This document shows, piece after piece, positions 8,478 through 17,841 of a DNA stretch of 64,000 nucleotides. Both the position numbers and the translations under genes were made by a program. The stretch is from positions 200-64,199 of the forward strand of contig NZ_VCMV01000079.1 in the NCBI RefSeq assembly GCF_008757455.1, in the 5' to 3' direction. This DNA comes from Microvirga brassicacearum (GTDB lineage: Bacteria > Pseudomonadota > Alphaproteobacteria > Rhizobiales > Beijerinckiaceae). How positions within the stretch are numbered: the first letter of the stretch is position 1; each line of letters begins with the position of its first letter. The notes under the pieces were generated by a model that saw only the letters and a program-made list of their open reading frames with translations, made no database searches and was not told where the DNA came from.

Positions 8478-9731
8478 TTACTTGGTCGCGCGATCGATGA
8501 TCGCCTGCTCGGCTTTCGCCGCCTCGGCGAGCGAAGCTTTCGGATCCTGATTCTGGAGCAGAACGCGATTCACCATGTCGATGGCAGTCTGGCGCTGCGC
8601 CGCTTCGTCGACGAACATCGTCGTGTGCGCGTATTCCAACCCTTTGAGGAACGGACCGTAAATTGGATTTGTGAGGTTCTTTTCCGTCATCGCGGCTGCA
8701 CGGCGCGCCGGCAGTTCCCCGACCACCTGCAGCCACAATTCCATGGCCTCGGGCGAACTGATGTAGGCCAGGAATTTCTTCGAAGCCTCGAGCTTCTCGC
8801 CCTGGACCTTGCTGGTAATCGCATTGGCGAAGTAGCTCGCGTAATTGCTGCGCATGCCCTTGGCATCCGCCGGCAATTCCGTGACGCCCCACTCGAAAGA
8901 CTTGATGGACGCGAATGCGCCGAGGCGGAACGTGCCATCGATCGTCATGGCGGCGAGGCCGCCCTTGAACGCGGCCTGTCCTTCATCCATGAAGCCGGTC
9001 AGACCGACTTTATGCTTGGTCTGCAGATCCGTATAGAACGTCAGAGCCTTCAAACCCGCATCGCTGTCGTACGCAACCTTGCGGTCGTTGTCAGTGTACG
9101 GAACACCGCCATTCTGCCGGATGAGAACCTCCCGCCACCATTGGTGATCCTGCCCCGCCATATCGAGCGTGAAGCCCTCGGAGATGATATTGCCGGCGCT
9201 ATCACGCTTCACCGTCTTCTGGGCGGCAGCGAGGAACGCTTCGAGCGTCTGCGGAGGCTTGTTTGGATCGAGACCGGCAGCTTCAAAGATTTTCTTGTTG
9301 TAGAAGAGCGCCAGCGAACGCACGGCGGTCGGAAGCCCGTAATATTCGCCGCCGCGCTGCATAGCTTTCACGATGGGGAAGAAATCGGCTTCGATCTTGT
9401 CATGCGGAAAGGCATCCTTCGGGAGCGGCTGGATGAGTTTGCCGGCGACGAAGCCATCAACCCAGCCGTAGAAGAGCTGAACCACATCCGGCCCCTGTCC
9501 CGCCGTCACGGCTGACGCGACCTTGGTCTGATACTCGGCGTAGGGGAAGGTCGTGTGCTTGATGGTGATGCCCGGGTTTGCGGCCTGGAACTTCTGGATC
9601 AGCTGATCCATCGCCTTCACGCGCGTCTCGAAAACATATTGCCAATATTCGATCTCGACGGCCGCGGCCGCGTTGGCGGCAAGGACACTGACACCGAAAG
9701 CGAGACCCGCGAGCATTTTCCGTAAGCGCAT
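8478..9731 (-). CDS. Sugar-type ABC transporter periplasmic substrate-binding protein
   Basis: 417 residues in the extracellular solute-binding family 1. A Sec signal peptide is evident: MRLRKMLAG then a hydrophobic core ending ANAAAA. The mature part begins VEIEYWQY, the usual first beta strand. The frame opens six codons earlier at 9749, but GGAGGG lies 6 bases upstream of the ATG at 9731 and the signal peptide starts there, so 9731 is chosen. It is the first gene of the operon and faces the ROK regulator across a 217-base divergent intergenic region with two palindromic repeats. Confidence 0.93.
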   Translation of the reverse strand: MRLRKMLAGLAFGVSVLAANAAAAVEIEYWQYVFETRVKAMDQLIQKFQAANPGITIKHTTFPYAEYQTKVASAVTAGQGPDVVQLFYGWVDGFVAGKLIQPLPKDAFPHDKIEADFFPIVKAMQRGGEYYGLPTAVRSLALFYNKKIFEAAGLDPNKPPQTLEAFLAAAQKTVKRDSAGNIISEGFTLDMAGQDHQWWREVLIRQNGGVPYTDNDRKVAYDSDAGLKALTFYTDLQTKHKVGLTGFMDEGQAAFKGGLAAMTIDGTFRLGAFASIKSFEWGVTELPADAKGMRSNYASYFANAITSKVQGEKLEASKKFLAYISSPEAMELWLQVVGELPARRAAAMTEKNLTNPIYGPFLKGLEYAHTTMFVDEAAQRQTAIDMVNRVLLQNQDPKASLAEAAKAEQAIIDRATK

Positions 9732-9793
9732 GGCGAAACCCTCCAACATGCCCGCCTGGCGTGTCGCCGGAGCGTGGCAAGTACGTTCCCATT

Positions 9794-9847
9794 ATTGTTC
9801 CGAGCGGCACTAGGCGCTCGATTGTTCCGAGCGACGCAAAGGCGCTC
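9794..9847. promoter_or_regulatory. Tandem palindromic operator-like repeats between ABC operon and ROK regulator
   Basis: Two adjacent copies of ATTGTTCCGAGCG are followed in each case by GGCGCTC (9794-9820 and 9821-9847). Within each copy CGAGCG and CGCTC form an interrupted palindrome: 9801-9806 with 9815-9820, and 9828-9833 with 9843-9847. They lie just upstream of the binding-protein start on the - strand and in the promoter zone of the divergent ROK gene. Paired dyads in this position are typical for a local repressor, so they are probably bound by the ROK protein; that assignment is inference. Confidence 0.6.
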
Positions 9848-9948
9848 AACCCAAGCAGGGTCGCGTTTGCATCACCTGCTGTCAATAAAATAATTCACTT
9901 GAGTTAATCGGCTGCGCTTGCCATCCTGGGAACGAGACAGGTCTAGAG

Positions 9949-11175
9949 ATGCCGCGCACGAAAACGTTGCCGTCTGCAAAAGTTGCCATCGGCAACAACC
10001 CTGAACGCAACAGAACCCACAATCGCCGGGTGGTCCTCGATGCCGTCCGGTTGCATGGCCCTATCGGGCGCACCGACATCGCACGCCGGGCGCATCTCAC
10101 CTCGCAGGCAGTCTCCAACATCGTGGGAGAGTTGCTGAGCGAGGGGCTGCTTCTTGAATGCGGCAGGCGTCGTTCCGGCCGCGGCTTGCCGCCGGTTCAG
10201 GTCATCGTCAATCCGGACGGCGGAATGACCATCGGGGTCGAAATGGCTGCCGATCACTTGGTCACGGTGCTCGTCGACCTCACCGGAAGAGTCCGGGCGC
10301 ATCATACCATCGCCTTCAACGACCCCACACCAGACCAAGTCGTGCCCCGGCTCATGACGTCGATCGAGCACGTGTGCCAGTCGTTGCCGGGCGCATCGGA
10401 GCGATTGCTGGGGATCGGCGTGGTGATGCCCGGTCCTTTCGAAATCGAAGGCATGAGCTCGGTCGGGCCCACCACCTTACCCGGCTGGTCGGGTCTGGAT
10501 GCGGCCGCGTTCCTGACGGAGGCCATCGGAAGACCGACGATCGTCGAAAATGATGCCACAGCCGCAGCTGTCGGCGAACGACTTCACGGGGCGGGCCGAT
10601 CCCTCAAGGATTTCTGCCTCGTCTATTTTGGTGCGGGTCTTGGCCTCGGCATCGTCAGCGAAGGTCGCCCATTTCGAGGCGCTTTCGGAAACGCCGGAGA
10701 GATCGGTCACGTGATCGTGGCGCCGCAAGGCGAACTGTGCGCGTGCGGCAATCGGGGCTGCTTGGAACGCTATGCGTCCGTTCATGCATTGAAGGAGCGG
10801 CTTCGCAAGCACGGCATCGCATGCGACAGCGCGTATGATCTTGAAGCGGCACAGGCGAACCGGAATCCGATACTGGCAGCATGGGTCGTCGATGCTGCGG
10901 CAATGCTCGCACCGGTCGTCGGATTGCTGGAGAATCTTTTCGATCCGGAAACGATCGTTTTTGGCGGCGCGCTGCCGGACGCGCTGATGGACGAGCTCAT
11001 CGCGGCACTGGCACCGCTGCCGTTGAGCGTGGCAAGCCGCCGTGAGCGCCGCGTTCCTCGTGTCATGCGAGGCGCGACGGGCTCCCTGACAGCCGCCTTG
11101 GGCGCCGCTGCGCTGCCGCTTCTCGAAACGATGACGCCGAAGCTCGATACGGGTGCTGCCGTTTCACCAACCTGA
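9949..11175 (+). CDS. ROK family transcriptional regulator
   Basis: 408 residues. Residues about 22-70 form a winged helix-turn-helix (GPIGRTDIARRAHLTSQAVS). From about 85 on is a ROK/sugar-kinase-like domain with the ENDATAAA motif, GEIGHVIV and the zinc-binding CACGNRGC cluster (Cys264, Cys266, Cys271). ROK regulators of the NagC/XylR type sense sugars or sugar phosphates and repress uptake operons. It is divergent from the ABC operon and followed after 23 bases by the PIG-L gene, so it likely controls both directions. It may be autoregulated through the repeats at 9794-9847. Confidence 0.92.
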   Translation: MPRTKTLPSAKVAIGNNPERNRTHNRRVVLDAVRLHGPIGRTDIARRAHLTSQAVSNIVGELLSEGLLLECGRRRSGRGLPPVQVIVNPDGGMTIGVEMAADHLVTVLVDLTGRVRAHHTIAFNDPTPDQVVPRLMTSIEHVCQSLPGASERLLGIGVVMPGPFEIEGMSSVGPTTLPGWSGLDAAAFLTEAIGRPTIVENDATAAAVGERLHGAGRSLKDFCLVYFGAGLGLGIVSEGRPFRGAFGNAGEIGHVIVAPQGELCACGNRGCLERYASVHALKERLRKHGIACDSAYDLEAAQANRNPILAAWVVDAAAMLAPVVGLLENLFDPETIVFGGALPDALMDELIAALAPLPLSVASRRERRVPRVMRGATGSLTAALGAAALPLLETMTPKLDTGAAVSPT

Positions 11176-11198
11176 GCTGAACCAGGAAGGACCTTCCC

Positions 11199-13628
11199 AT
11201 GCTACGGGATCATGAGCGTATTGCGCGGGAGATGAGCGATCCCGGTTTGGTCCGCCTGCATCGCAAACTTGAGCGACTCTCGTCCGTTCTGACGGTCATG
11301 AACACCGGCGCCCACCCCGACGATGAAAAGAACGGCCTGCTCGCGGCCCTTCGTTTCGGGCTTGGCATGCGGGTCGTGGTCGCCTGCTCGACTCGTGGAG
11401 AGGGGGGCCAGAACGCAATCGGCACGGAGCGCGGCGCGGCGCTTGGCGTGGTTCGCACCGGGGAGATGGTGGCGGCCGCCCAGGTGCTCGACGCCGACGT
11501 GGTGTGGCTCGGGCATGGCCCCGATGACCCGGTGCACGATTTCGGATTCTCCAAGAACGGCGACGATACGCTGGCTCGATGGGGCGAAGACCGCATCGTC
11601 GAACGTCTCGTGCGAACCTATCGCGAGGAACGTCCGGATATCGTCATCCCGACCTTTCTCGATGTGCCCGGTCAGCACGGCCACCACCGCGCCATGACGC
11701 GAGCTGCCGAAGCAGCTGTGATGGCCGCAGCCGATCCCGATGTTTATCCGCATCACTTCGACGAAGGCCTGAAGCCTTGGTGCGTGGCCAAACTCTATCT
11801 GCCGGCATGGTCGGGCGGGGGATCGACCTATGATGACGAGGTCCCGCCACCAGAAACGACGCTCGAAGTGAATGCCGGGCCCGTCGATATGGCGACAGGC
11901 GTGCCGTTCGCGCGCATTGGCGAATGGTCGCGCGCCGCGCATCGCACGCAGGGCATGGGCGTATGGCTTGAAGCACCCACCCAAACATGGCCATTGCATC
12001 TTCGGCTCGGTCGTTTGTCCCCCGACGGCAAAGAGACAGATATCCGCGACGGGCTCCGGGCTTGTGTCGGGAGCCTCGCCTCACTCGAGGGGATGTCGGC
12101 AGCGGCGGCAGACCATCTCGTGCGCGCTCAGCATTCCATCGCGTCGGCGCAAGCTGCCTTTCCTCACCGGGAAGCAATCCTCAAGGCGGCCCTTCACGCG
12201 GCCGAAGCGGTCGAGAATGCCATCGGCACCATGCCCGATGAGATGCGACATGTGGTCGAGCATCGCCTGCGACGTAAGCTGAGGGAACTCGACGCTGTCA
12301 TTCTTGAAGCGCACGGCGTGCATGCACGCGCTTGGGCGGAGCCGACGGAGGTTGTGCCCGGGGGGAAAGTGATCGTGAGCGCAGCGCTCATGACAAGTGA
12401 CGAGGATGCCTGGGCCAAACCCACCGCTATCCCTGCGCTGGCCGTATCTCACGGCTCGGTATCACGGGGGATTCACAATTTCGATCTAGCCGTTTCGGTG
12501 GACGCTAAGTTGACGAACCCATACCCGGCCTGCCACCGCGCGCTCGGGGGCAATGGGGAGTTGGCGCTTACGATCGGTACGGAGATCGGCGGCCGTGTGG
12601 TGCACACGATGGTGGATCTTGAAGAGCCACTGCGCATCGTACCCGAGCCACAAATCACCATCGAACCGCGCGCAGTGATCATTCGGCTGTTTGAAATACC
12701 ATCGTCCATCGAAGCCCAAATGCTGGCCCGCAGCGCATCCGGGGTTCCTGTTCTGGCCGGTCCCGAGGGCTGGCACGCACGAACCGCCGGCGATCACATT
12801 TTCATTGAGCCGCCGCCCGACGTGAAGGCGGGTCTATACGCCTTCAACGGGACCTGGAACGGTGCTGCTGTCTTCCGGGGGACCTCGATCGCTTATCCGC
12901 ATATCGGCCGGACCACCTTCTTCGAGCCCGAAACTTTGAAGATTCTCGCCCTCGACCTCACACTGCCTGAGTGCACCACGGTCGGCTATGTGAGTGGGGG
13001 GAGCGATCGGGTCGGTGACTGGCTCAAGGCGATGGGCTTTGATGTGACGGAGTTGGAACCGCTCGACTTACAAGGTGATCTCGCGCGCTTCTCGACCATC
13101 GTCATCGGTACGTTGGCGTTCTCCACGCGGACCGAACTCGCAGCGGCGTCGGAGCATTTGCGCCGCTATGTGGAGGCCGGTGGCCATTTGGTGACGCTTT
13201 ATCAAAAACCCAGTGAGGGCTGGAATGCCTCCACAACGCCACCGCGCCCGATCGAAATCGGCTCTCCGTCCGTGCGGTGGCGCGTGACGAATCCGGATGC
13301 GCCCGTGAACGTTCTTTCTGCCGATCATCCGCTCCTGGCAGGGCCAAACGTCATCGGCGACGATGACTGGGCGGGATGGGATAAGGAGCGCGGAATCTAC
13401 TTCGCGTCCGACTGGGACGATGCTTATGTGCCGCTAATGACCGTGGGCGATACGGGCGAGAAACCTCTGAGCGGCGGGCTGATTTCCGCCACGATCGGCA
13501 GGGGCCGTCACACCCATGTTGCTCTGGTTCTTCATCACCAACTCGACCGGCTCGTGCCCGGTGCGTTCCGGTTGCTCGCCAATCTCATGCAGCCAACCTC
13601 CTCATTCCTTGGCGGCGCCCAAGACTGA
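11199..13628 (+). CDS. PIG-L family deacetylase with C-terminal amidotransferase-like domain
   Basis: 809 residues, preceded by AGGAAGGA. The LmbE/PIG-L deacetylase domain occupies residues about 30-270, with the zinc motif HPDDE (39-43) and a second site GQHGHH (159-163). The family removes N-acetyl groups from amino sugars or related molecules. The remaining 500 residues contain beta-rich regions and, near residues 585-680, a stretch resembling a class I glutamine-amidotransferase-like fold (VGYVSGGSDRVGDWL, then FSTIVIG). No signal peptide is seen, so a cytoplasmic location is likely. Coupling to the ROK gene and a sugar importer suggests it deacetylates the imported compound. Confidence 0.85.
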   Translation: MLRDHERIAREMSDPGLVRLHRKLERLSSVLTVMNTGAHPDDEKNGLLAALRFGLGMRVVVACSTRGEGGQNAIGTERGAALGVVRTGEMVAAAQVLDADVVWLGHGPDDPVHDFGFSKNGDDTLARWGEDRIVERLVRTYREERPDIVIPTFLDVPGQHGHHRAMTRAAEAAVMAAADPDVYPHHFDEGLKPWCVAKLYLPAWSGGGSTYDDEVPPPETTLEVNAGPVDMATGVPFARIGEWSRAAHRTQGMGVWLEAPTQTWPLHLRLGRLSPDGKETDIRDGLRACVGSLASLEGMSAAAADHLVRAQHSIASAQAAFPHREAILKAALHAAEAVENAIGTMPDEMRHVVEHRLRRKLRELDAVILEAHGVHARAWAEPTEVVPGGKVIVSAALMTSDEDAWAKPTAIPALAVSHGSVSRGIHNFDLAVSVDAKLTNPYPACHRALGGNGELALTIGTEIGGRVVHTMVDLEEPLRIVPEPQITIEPRAVIIRLFEIPSSIEAQMLARSASGVPVLAGPEGWHARTAGDHIFIEPPPDVKAGLYAFNGTWNGAAVFRGTSIAYPHIGRTTFFEPETLKILALDLTLPECTTVGYVSGGSDRVGDWLKAMGFDVTELEPLDLQGDLARFSTIVIGTLAFSTRTELAAASEHLRRYVEAGGHLVTLYQKPSEGWNASTTPPRPIEIGSPSVRWRVTNPDAPVNVLSADHPLLAGPNVIGDDDWAGWDKERGIYFASDWDDAYVPLMTVGDTGEKPLSGGLISATIGRGRHTHVALVLHHQLDRLVPGAFRLLANLMQPTSSFLGGAQD

Positions 13629-13840
13629 CCATCAGGCTGTGGCCGCGACAGTGATGCGGGGCTTCGTGCACCACACGGCAGGAATCTATCGCTACCGAAA
13701 CTATGTTTCGCTAACTTGTCACATTTTCGTCCCGGATCATTCCGGCGGCCGAGGCAGGCACGCGTCGACAAGTCATCTTAAAAACAGCCGCTTTTGGGGC
13801 GAAGCTTGTCTTGGATGATAAATCGGATTGTGGCGGTCGA

Positions 13841-16741
13841 ATGAGCGCGATTATCGTCAAGATCTTTGCAGCGGCTCTCACCCTGAGCCAGGTCTTGATC
13901 GAGCCGGACTCCGTTCGGACATCTTTTGATCCGGAGCAGGATCAGGGCGAGGTGACGCAGATCCTCAAGGAGGGTTGCGCCCATATGCGGCGAGCGTTCG
14001 ATATCGAGGAAATTAACCTCGACGATTTGATCACGACCGCGATGGACGACCCGCAGGCTGTGACAGGCGACGTGAAGGTGCTGCAGGGTCTGAGCTTTGG
14101 CGACCTGTATGCGGCTTACCGGCAGTTCTGCAAGAACGAACACGTCAGTCCTTCTCCGGTGAATTTGAGCGAGGTTATTACATATTACAATTTGGCACTG
14201 GCCGATCTTCCTGACGCCACAATGCTGAAAGGCCTGAAACTGCCAGGAGCCACAATCATCCTCGACGGAGCTGGCAGGCGGTTTGCGGAGGTTTATGAGC
14301 CGGACCATCGGCGCATCTGGGTTCCCCTGTCCGATATTCCCGAGCCCGTGCAGCAGGCTTTCATCGCGGCTGAAGACAAGCGGTTCTATCAGCACAGGGG
14401 AATCGATGAGCGCGGCGTCATTCGGGCATTCGTGGAAAACCTGGCGCGGTCCGGTCGGCCCGTCGGGGGGTCAACGATCACCCAGCAGGTCGCCAAGAAC
14501 CTGATTGTCGGTGATGACGTCACCTACGAGCGCAAGATGCGAGAAATGATCGTCGCCTCGCGCATCGAACGAACTCTCAGCAAATCGGAAATTCTCGAAA
14601 TTTATCTCAACTCGATCTATCTCGGGCGCGCCTCGTGGGGCATTGAAATGGCGGCTCAAAGCTATTTCGGGATCTCTGCACAAAAGCTGAGCGTCGAAGA
14701 AGGAGCGCTTCTCGCAGGCTTGGCGAAAGGTCCAAACTACTACAACCCGGACCTTTATGCCGACCGGGCTCGGGAGCGGCTGGCCTATGTGCTTAGCCGG
14801 ATGCGGGAGGATGGCGCACTTACCCATGAGCAGGTGGGGCGGGCCCTCGGATCGTTGCCGCCGACCGTGGCGTTTCAGCGTCCCTTCCGCGATACGGGAT
14901 TCTATTTTGTCGATCATCTGAGCCGTGACGCCCGGACGCTCGCCGGAATCGACCGCCTCACAGGCTCCTCTTATACCGTCCACTCTACCATCGATCCGGC
15001 TCTGCAGGAGGGAGCGGAGACAGCTCTTCAGGAAGGCCTCGCACGTTACGAGCTCAGTGTCGGTCGTCAGCGGTTCCAGGGCGCCGAAGTCAATCTTGCA
15101 AAACCAGTCAAGGACCTTGAGGGGTCAAGCCCACTGGATTCGACCTCTGCGCCCGCATGGCGCCGCGCTCTGGAAGCGGCACGCCTGCCGCTCTATGACG
15201 TGCAATGGTCGCCGGCGATCGTGGTGGCGAAGGGCAGAGAGCGAAAGAAAGGCGCAACCGTCGTCGAGGTCGGGCTCACGGACGGGCAAATCCTGCCCCT
15301 CGTCGTGTCGGATGCTGCTGCCCGTCGCAACTTGAAACTTTACGACGTGGTGCGAGTGCGGGTCACCAGCCCCAAAGGCAAGACCGGCATGCGGGCGGAA
15401 CTCCGCACGCCTCCGAGCGTGCAGGGAGCGGCCGTCGTGTTGGAGAACAAGACCGGCCGGATCCTGGCGATGACCGGTGGTTTCTCTTATCCGTTAAGCC
15501 AGCTCAACCGCGCCACGCAGGCACACCGGCAGCCGGGCTCTGCCCTTAAGCCACTCACCTATCTGGCCGCCTTGGCGAAAGGCCTGCAGCCGAACACGCT
15601 GGTGTGGGATTCTCCCATCACGCTGCCGCCGCTCAGTGGCGTGGAGAATGCACGCGGAAGGGATTACTGGTCGCCGAAGAATTATGATGGAACCGGATCT
15701 GGCATCATGACCTTGCGGCGTGCTCTCGAGAGTTCGAAGAACCGTGTCACCGCTCGGCTGCTTGATGGTGGAATCGAGTCAGAGCCGGAGCAAAGCCTCC
15801 AGCGGGTGTGCGAGCTCACTCTTGAAGCGCAGCTTTATGTCGAGTGCGTGCCGCACTATCCGTTCGTGCTCGGTGCTCAGCCGGTACGCCTCCTCGACCT
15901 CGCCGCCTTCTATGCCGGCATCGCCAACGAGGGAGCTCGGCCAACACCCTTTGCAATTGAGAAGATCGAGGAGCGGGGACGCACCGTTTATGCCCGAAAG
16001 GTGAGCGCGCCAGTGCCGATCGGCTCTGCTGACGGCGCCGCATTCTACCAACTCAAGACAATGCTGCAGGGTGTATTGGAGCGAGGGACAGCTCGCGCCC
16101 TGCGTGCACTCGCGCCCTATGTAGCAGGAAAAACAGGAACCTCGGACAACGAGAACGACGCCTGGTTCATCGGCTTCACGAACGAGGTCACAGTCGCGGT
16201 CTGGGTCGGGTACGATAACGCCGGCGGCAAGCGTCGAACCCTCGGAAGAGGCCAGACCGGAGCGAAGGTCGCGATCCCGATCTTTCAAGCCATCCTTGAG
16301 GCTGCGTGGACGCACCATTCGCCGAAAGCCGTGCTGAACCCGCCTTCACCTCAGGCGGCTCGGCAACTTCTTGCCTTGCCGATCGACGTCAACACCGGCA
16401 ACCGGGTGACCGATGGGCGTGCCGGAGCATTCATCGAGTACTTCCGCTTAAGCCGGTTCGGGCAGCTCCACGAGACGCAGTTTCGCCTCGTGCGGCCGGC
16501 CGAAGCGTATGCATTCAGGCATCCCAATCCGTGGGGCGACGGCGAGGAGTTCGGCGGCTTCGAAGACTCCCGCGTTGGTGGACCTAACCGTTTTGGACAA
16601 GGATGGCTGGAGGCTCCTCGCGCCGACGGGCCTCCGCAGCATCGTCCCGATGCGCGCACGCGATGGTGGGAGGAGGGCCGCCGCTTCCATCCTCGACGGA
16701 TCGATCCGGATTACTTCTGGGGCAATGGGTGGATTTACTGA
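13841..16741 (+). CDS. Class A penicillin-binding protein (bifunctional transglycosylase/transpeptidase)
   Basis: 966 residues from the ATG at 13841; a TTG ten codons earlier is possible. The GT51 transglycosylase domain shows AEDKRFYQH with catalytic Glu178, GGSTITQQ and IEIYLNSIYLG-like motifs. The transpeptidase has the SALK active site (Ser567-Lys570) and KTG (764-766). It polymerises and cross-links peptidoglycan in the periplasm. Unusual points: about 110 residues lie between the N-terminal hydrophobic segment and the GT domain, the segment itself is short and contains a Lys, and the C-terminus is rich in Arg, Pro and Trp. The next gene overlaps its stop by one base. Confidence 0.92.
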   Translation: MSAIIVKIFAAALTLSQVLIEPDSVRTSFDPEQDQGEVTQILKEGCAHMRRAFDIEEINLDDLITTAMDDPQAVTGDVKVLQGLSFGDLYAAYRQFCKNEHVSPSPVNLSEVITYYNLALADLPDATMLKGLKLPGATIILDGAGRRFAEVYEPDHRRIWVPLSDIPEPVQQAFIAAEDKRFYQHRGIDERGVIRAFVENLARSGRPVGGSTITQQVAKNLIVGDDVTYERKMREMIVASRIERTLSKSEILEIYLNSIYLGRASWGIEMAAQSYFGISAQKLSVEEGALLAGLAKGPNYYNPDLYADRARERLAYVLSRMREDGALTHEQVGRALGSLPPTVAFQRPFRDTGFYFVDHLSRDARTLAGIDRLTGSSYTVHSTIDPALQEGAETALQEGLARYELSVGRQRFQGAEVNLAKPVKDLEGSSPLDSTSAPAWRRALEAARLPLYDVQWSPAIVVAKGRERKKGATVVEVGLTDGQILPLVVSDAAARRNLKLYDVVRVRVTSPKGKTGMRAELRTPPSVQGAAVVLENKTGRILAMTGGFSYPLSQLNRATQAHRQPGSALKPLTYLAALAKGLQPNTLVWDSPITLPPLSGVENARGRDYWSPKNYDGTGSGIMTLRRALESSKNRVTARLLDGGIESEPEQSLQRVCELTLEAQLYVECVPHYPFVLGAQPVRLLDLAAFYAGIANEGARPTPFAIEKIEERGRTVYARKVSAPVPIGSADGAAFYQLKTMLQGVLERGTARALRALAPYVAGKTGTSDNENDAWFIGFTNEVTVAVWVGYDNAGGKRRTLGRGQTGAKVAIPIFQAILEAAWTHHSPKAVLNPPSPQAARQLLALPIDVNTGNRVTDGRAGAFIEYFRLSRFGQLHETQFRLVRPAEAYAFRHPNPWGDGEEFGGFEDSRVGGPNRFGQGWLEAPRADGPPQHRPDARTRWWEEGRRFHPRRIDPDYFWGNGWIY

Positions 16742-17781
16742 TGAAACCGGAGCTATGGCTTAACCGGATAATTCTCGCCCTGGTCCTTCTCTCCGCCCCG
16801 TTCGGAGGTTCTCGTGCGGCGGAGTTTCGCATTGAGGAGGTTCGATCCGCCACGGCCGTGCCTCCGGCGCAGCTGCAACCGAAAACGATCGTCTTTAGCG
16901 ATCATCGTGACGACAAGCTGACCGATCCGGGAACAGGCCTCATTCGCTTTGCGGATTGGTCGCGCGCGATGCCGCAGCGAAAGCGGCTGCTAAGTCTTTT
17001 CCCGGATTATGTTGAGCCGACGATCCAGGTCACCGTGAACGGCATCACGACATCGTACACGGAGAAGCTGCACATGTACGTGGTCGAGGCGCGGCTCCTC
17101 ATTACAAAGCCGCCAGGGACGGTCGATCTCACCCGCTTTGCACGGCTTGACGTGTTGGAGACGATCGACCCTGCCATCAAACACCGCCCCATTGCGGCCG
17201 ACCAGGCGCGTCCCTACACGACTCGGGAAAGCGCTCACAATCGCCACCCAGATCGGCATTGGTGTGAAGAGCCTCGGAGCCTTTGCATCGAGTCGCACTA
17301 CGCCCTCGAGGGAAAGCTGCCCATCGGCATCCGGCTCGCCAACAAGCTGGAGGAGGGGGGCAAAAAGATTTCGGAGTTCATCGAGTTCCAGAGCGAGATC
17401 CACGTGTGGGAGCCACAGGAGATCGAGCGGAACGATCTTGCCTCGCTGACCGGCCTTCAATCTTCAGTCACCGGCGTGCTTGAGCAAACGATCTTCGATG
17501 TCAATCAAGTGATGCAGTTTGGCAAGTTGATGGCCGTCCTGCAGGAGCACCCCTCGGATAAGGGCACGACAGTCGCGACGGTTTTCATGGTGCTTGCCAT
17601 TGAAACGGATGTACTGGAGCGAAAGAGGGAGTTTGAAAGCGTCCCAGTGCTGCGAAATCTCATCCCCGCGCAGGTGCTTATGGGAAAAAGCTCGTTCAAC
17701 TCCGGGGATTCCATCAGCGCCGGACTGCCGAATTATACGCGCAATCGAATTCACGCCATCGCCAGCCTGCTTGAGCAATGA
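16741..17781 (+). CDS. Exported protein of unknown function, coupled to the penicillin-binding protein
   Basis: 346 residues. The start is fixed by a signal peptide (LWLNRIILALVLLSAPFGGSRAAEF, cleaved after AAs near residue 27) and by the TGATG overlap with the PBP stop, which implies translational coupling. The body is mixed alpha/beta with two cysteines about 10 residues apart (HWCEEPRSLC). I do not recognise the family. Because it is made from the same message as a class A PBP, a periplasmic partner or regulator of that enzyme is the most economical idea, but nothing in the sequence proves it. Confidence 0.75.
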   Translation: MKPELWLNRIILALVLLSAPFGGSRAAEFRIEEVRSATAVPPAQLQPKTIVFSDHRDDKLTDPGTGLIRFADWSRAMPQRKRLLSLFPDYVEPTIQVTVNGITTSYTEKLHMYVVEARLLITKPPGTVDLTRFARLDVLETIDPAIKHRPIAADQARPYTTRESAHNRHPDRHWCEEPRSLCIESHYALEGKLPIGIRLANKLEEGGKKISEFIEFQSEIHVWEPQEIERNDLASLTGLQSSVTGVLEQTIFDVNQVMQFGKLMAVLQEHPSDKGTTVATVFMVLAIETDVLERKREFESVPVLRNLIPAQVLMGKSSFNSGDSISAGLPNYTRNRIHAIASLLEQ

Positions 17782-17841
17782 TTGTCGAGCGTCCAGCCGA
17801 CTCAATGCAGGCGCCACCCTGGCAGCAACATGGCCCGGTTT

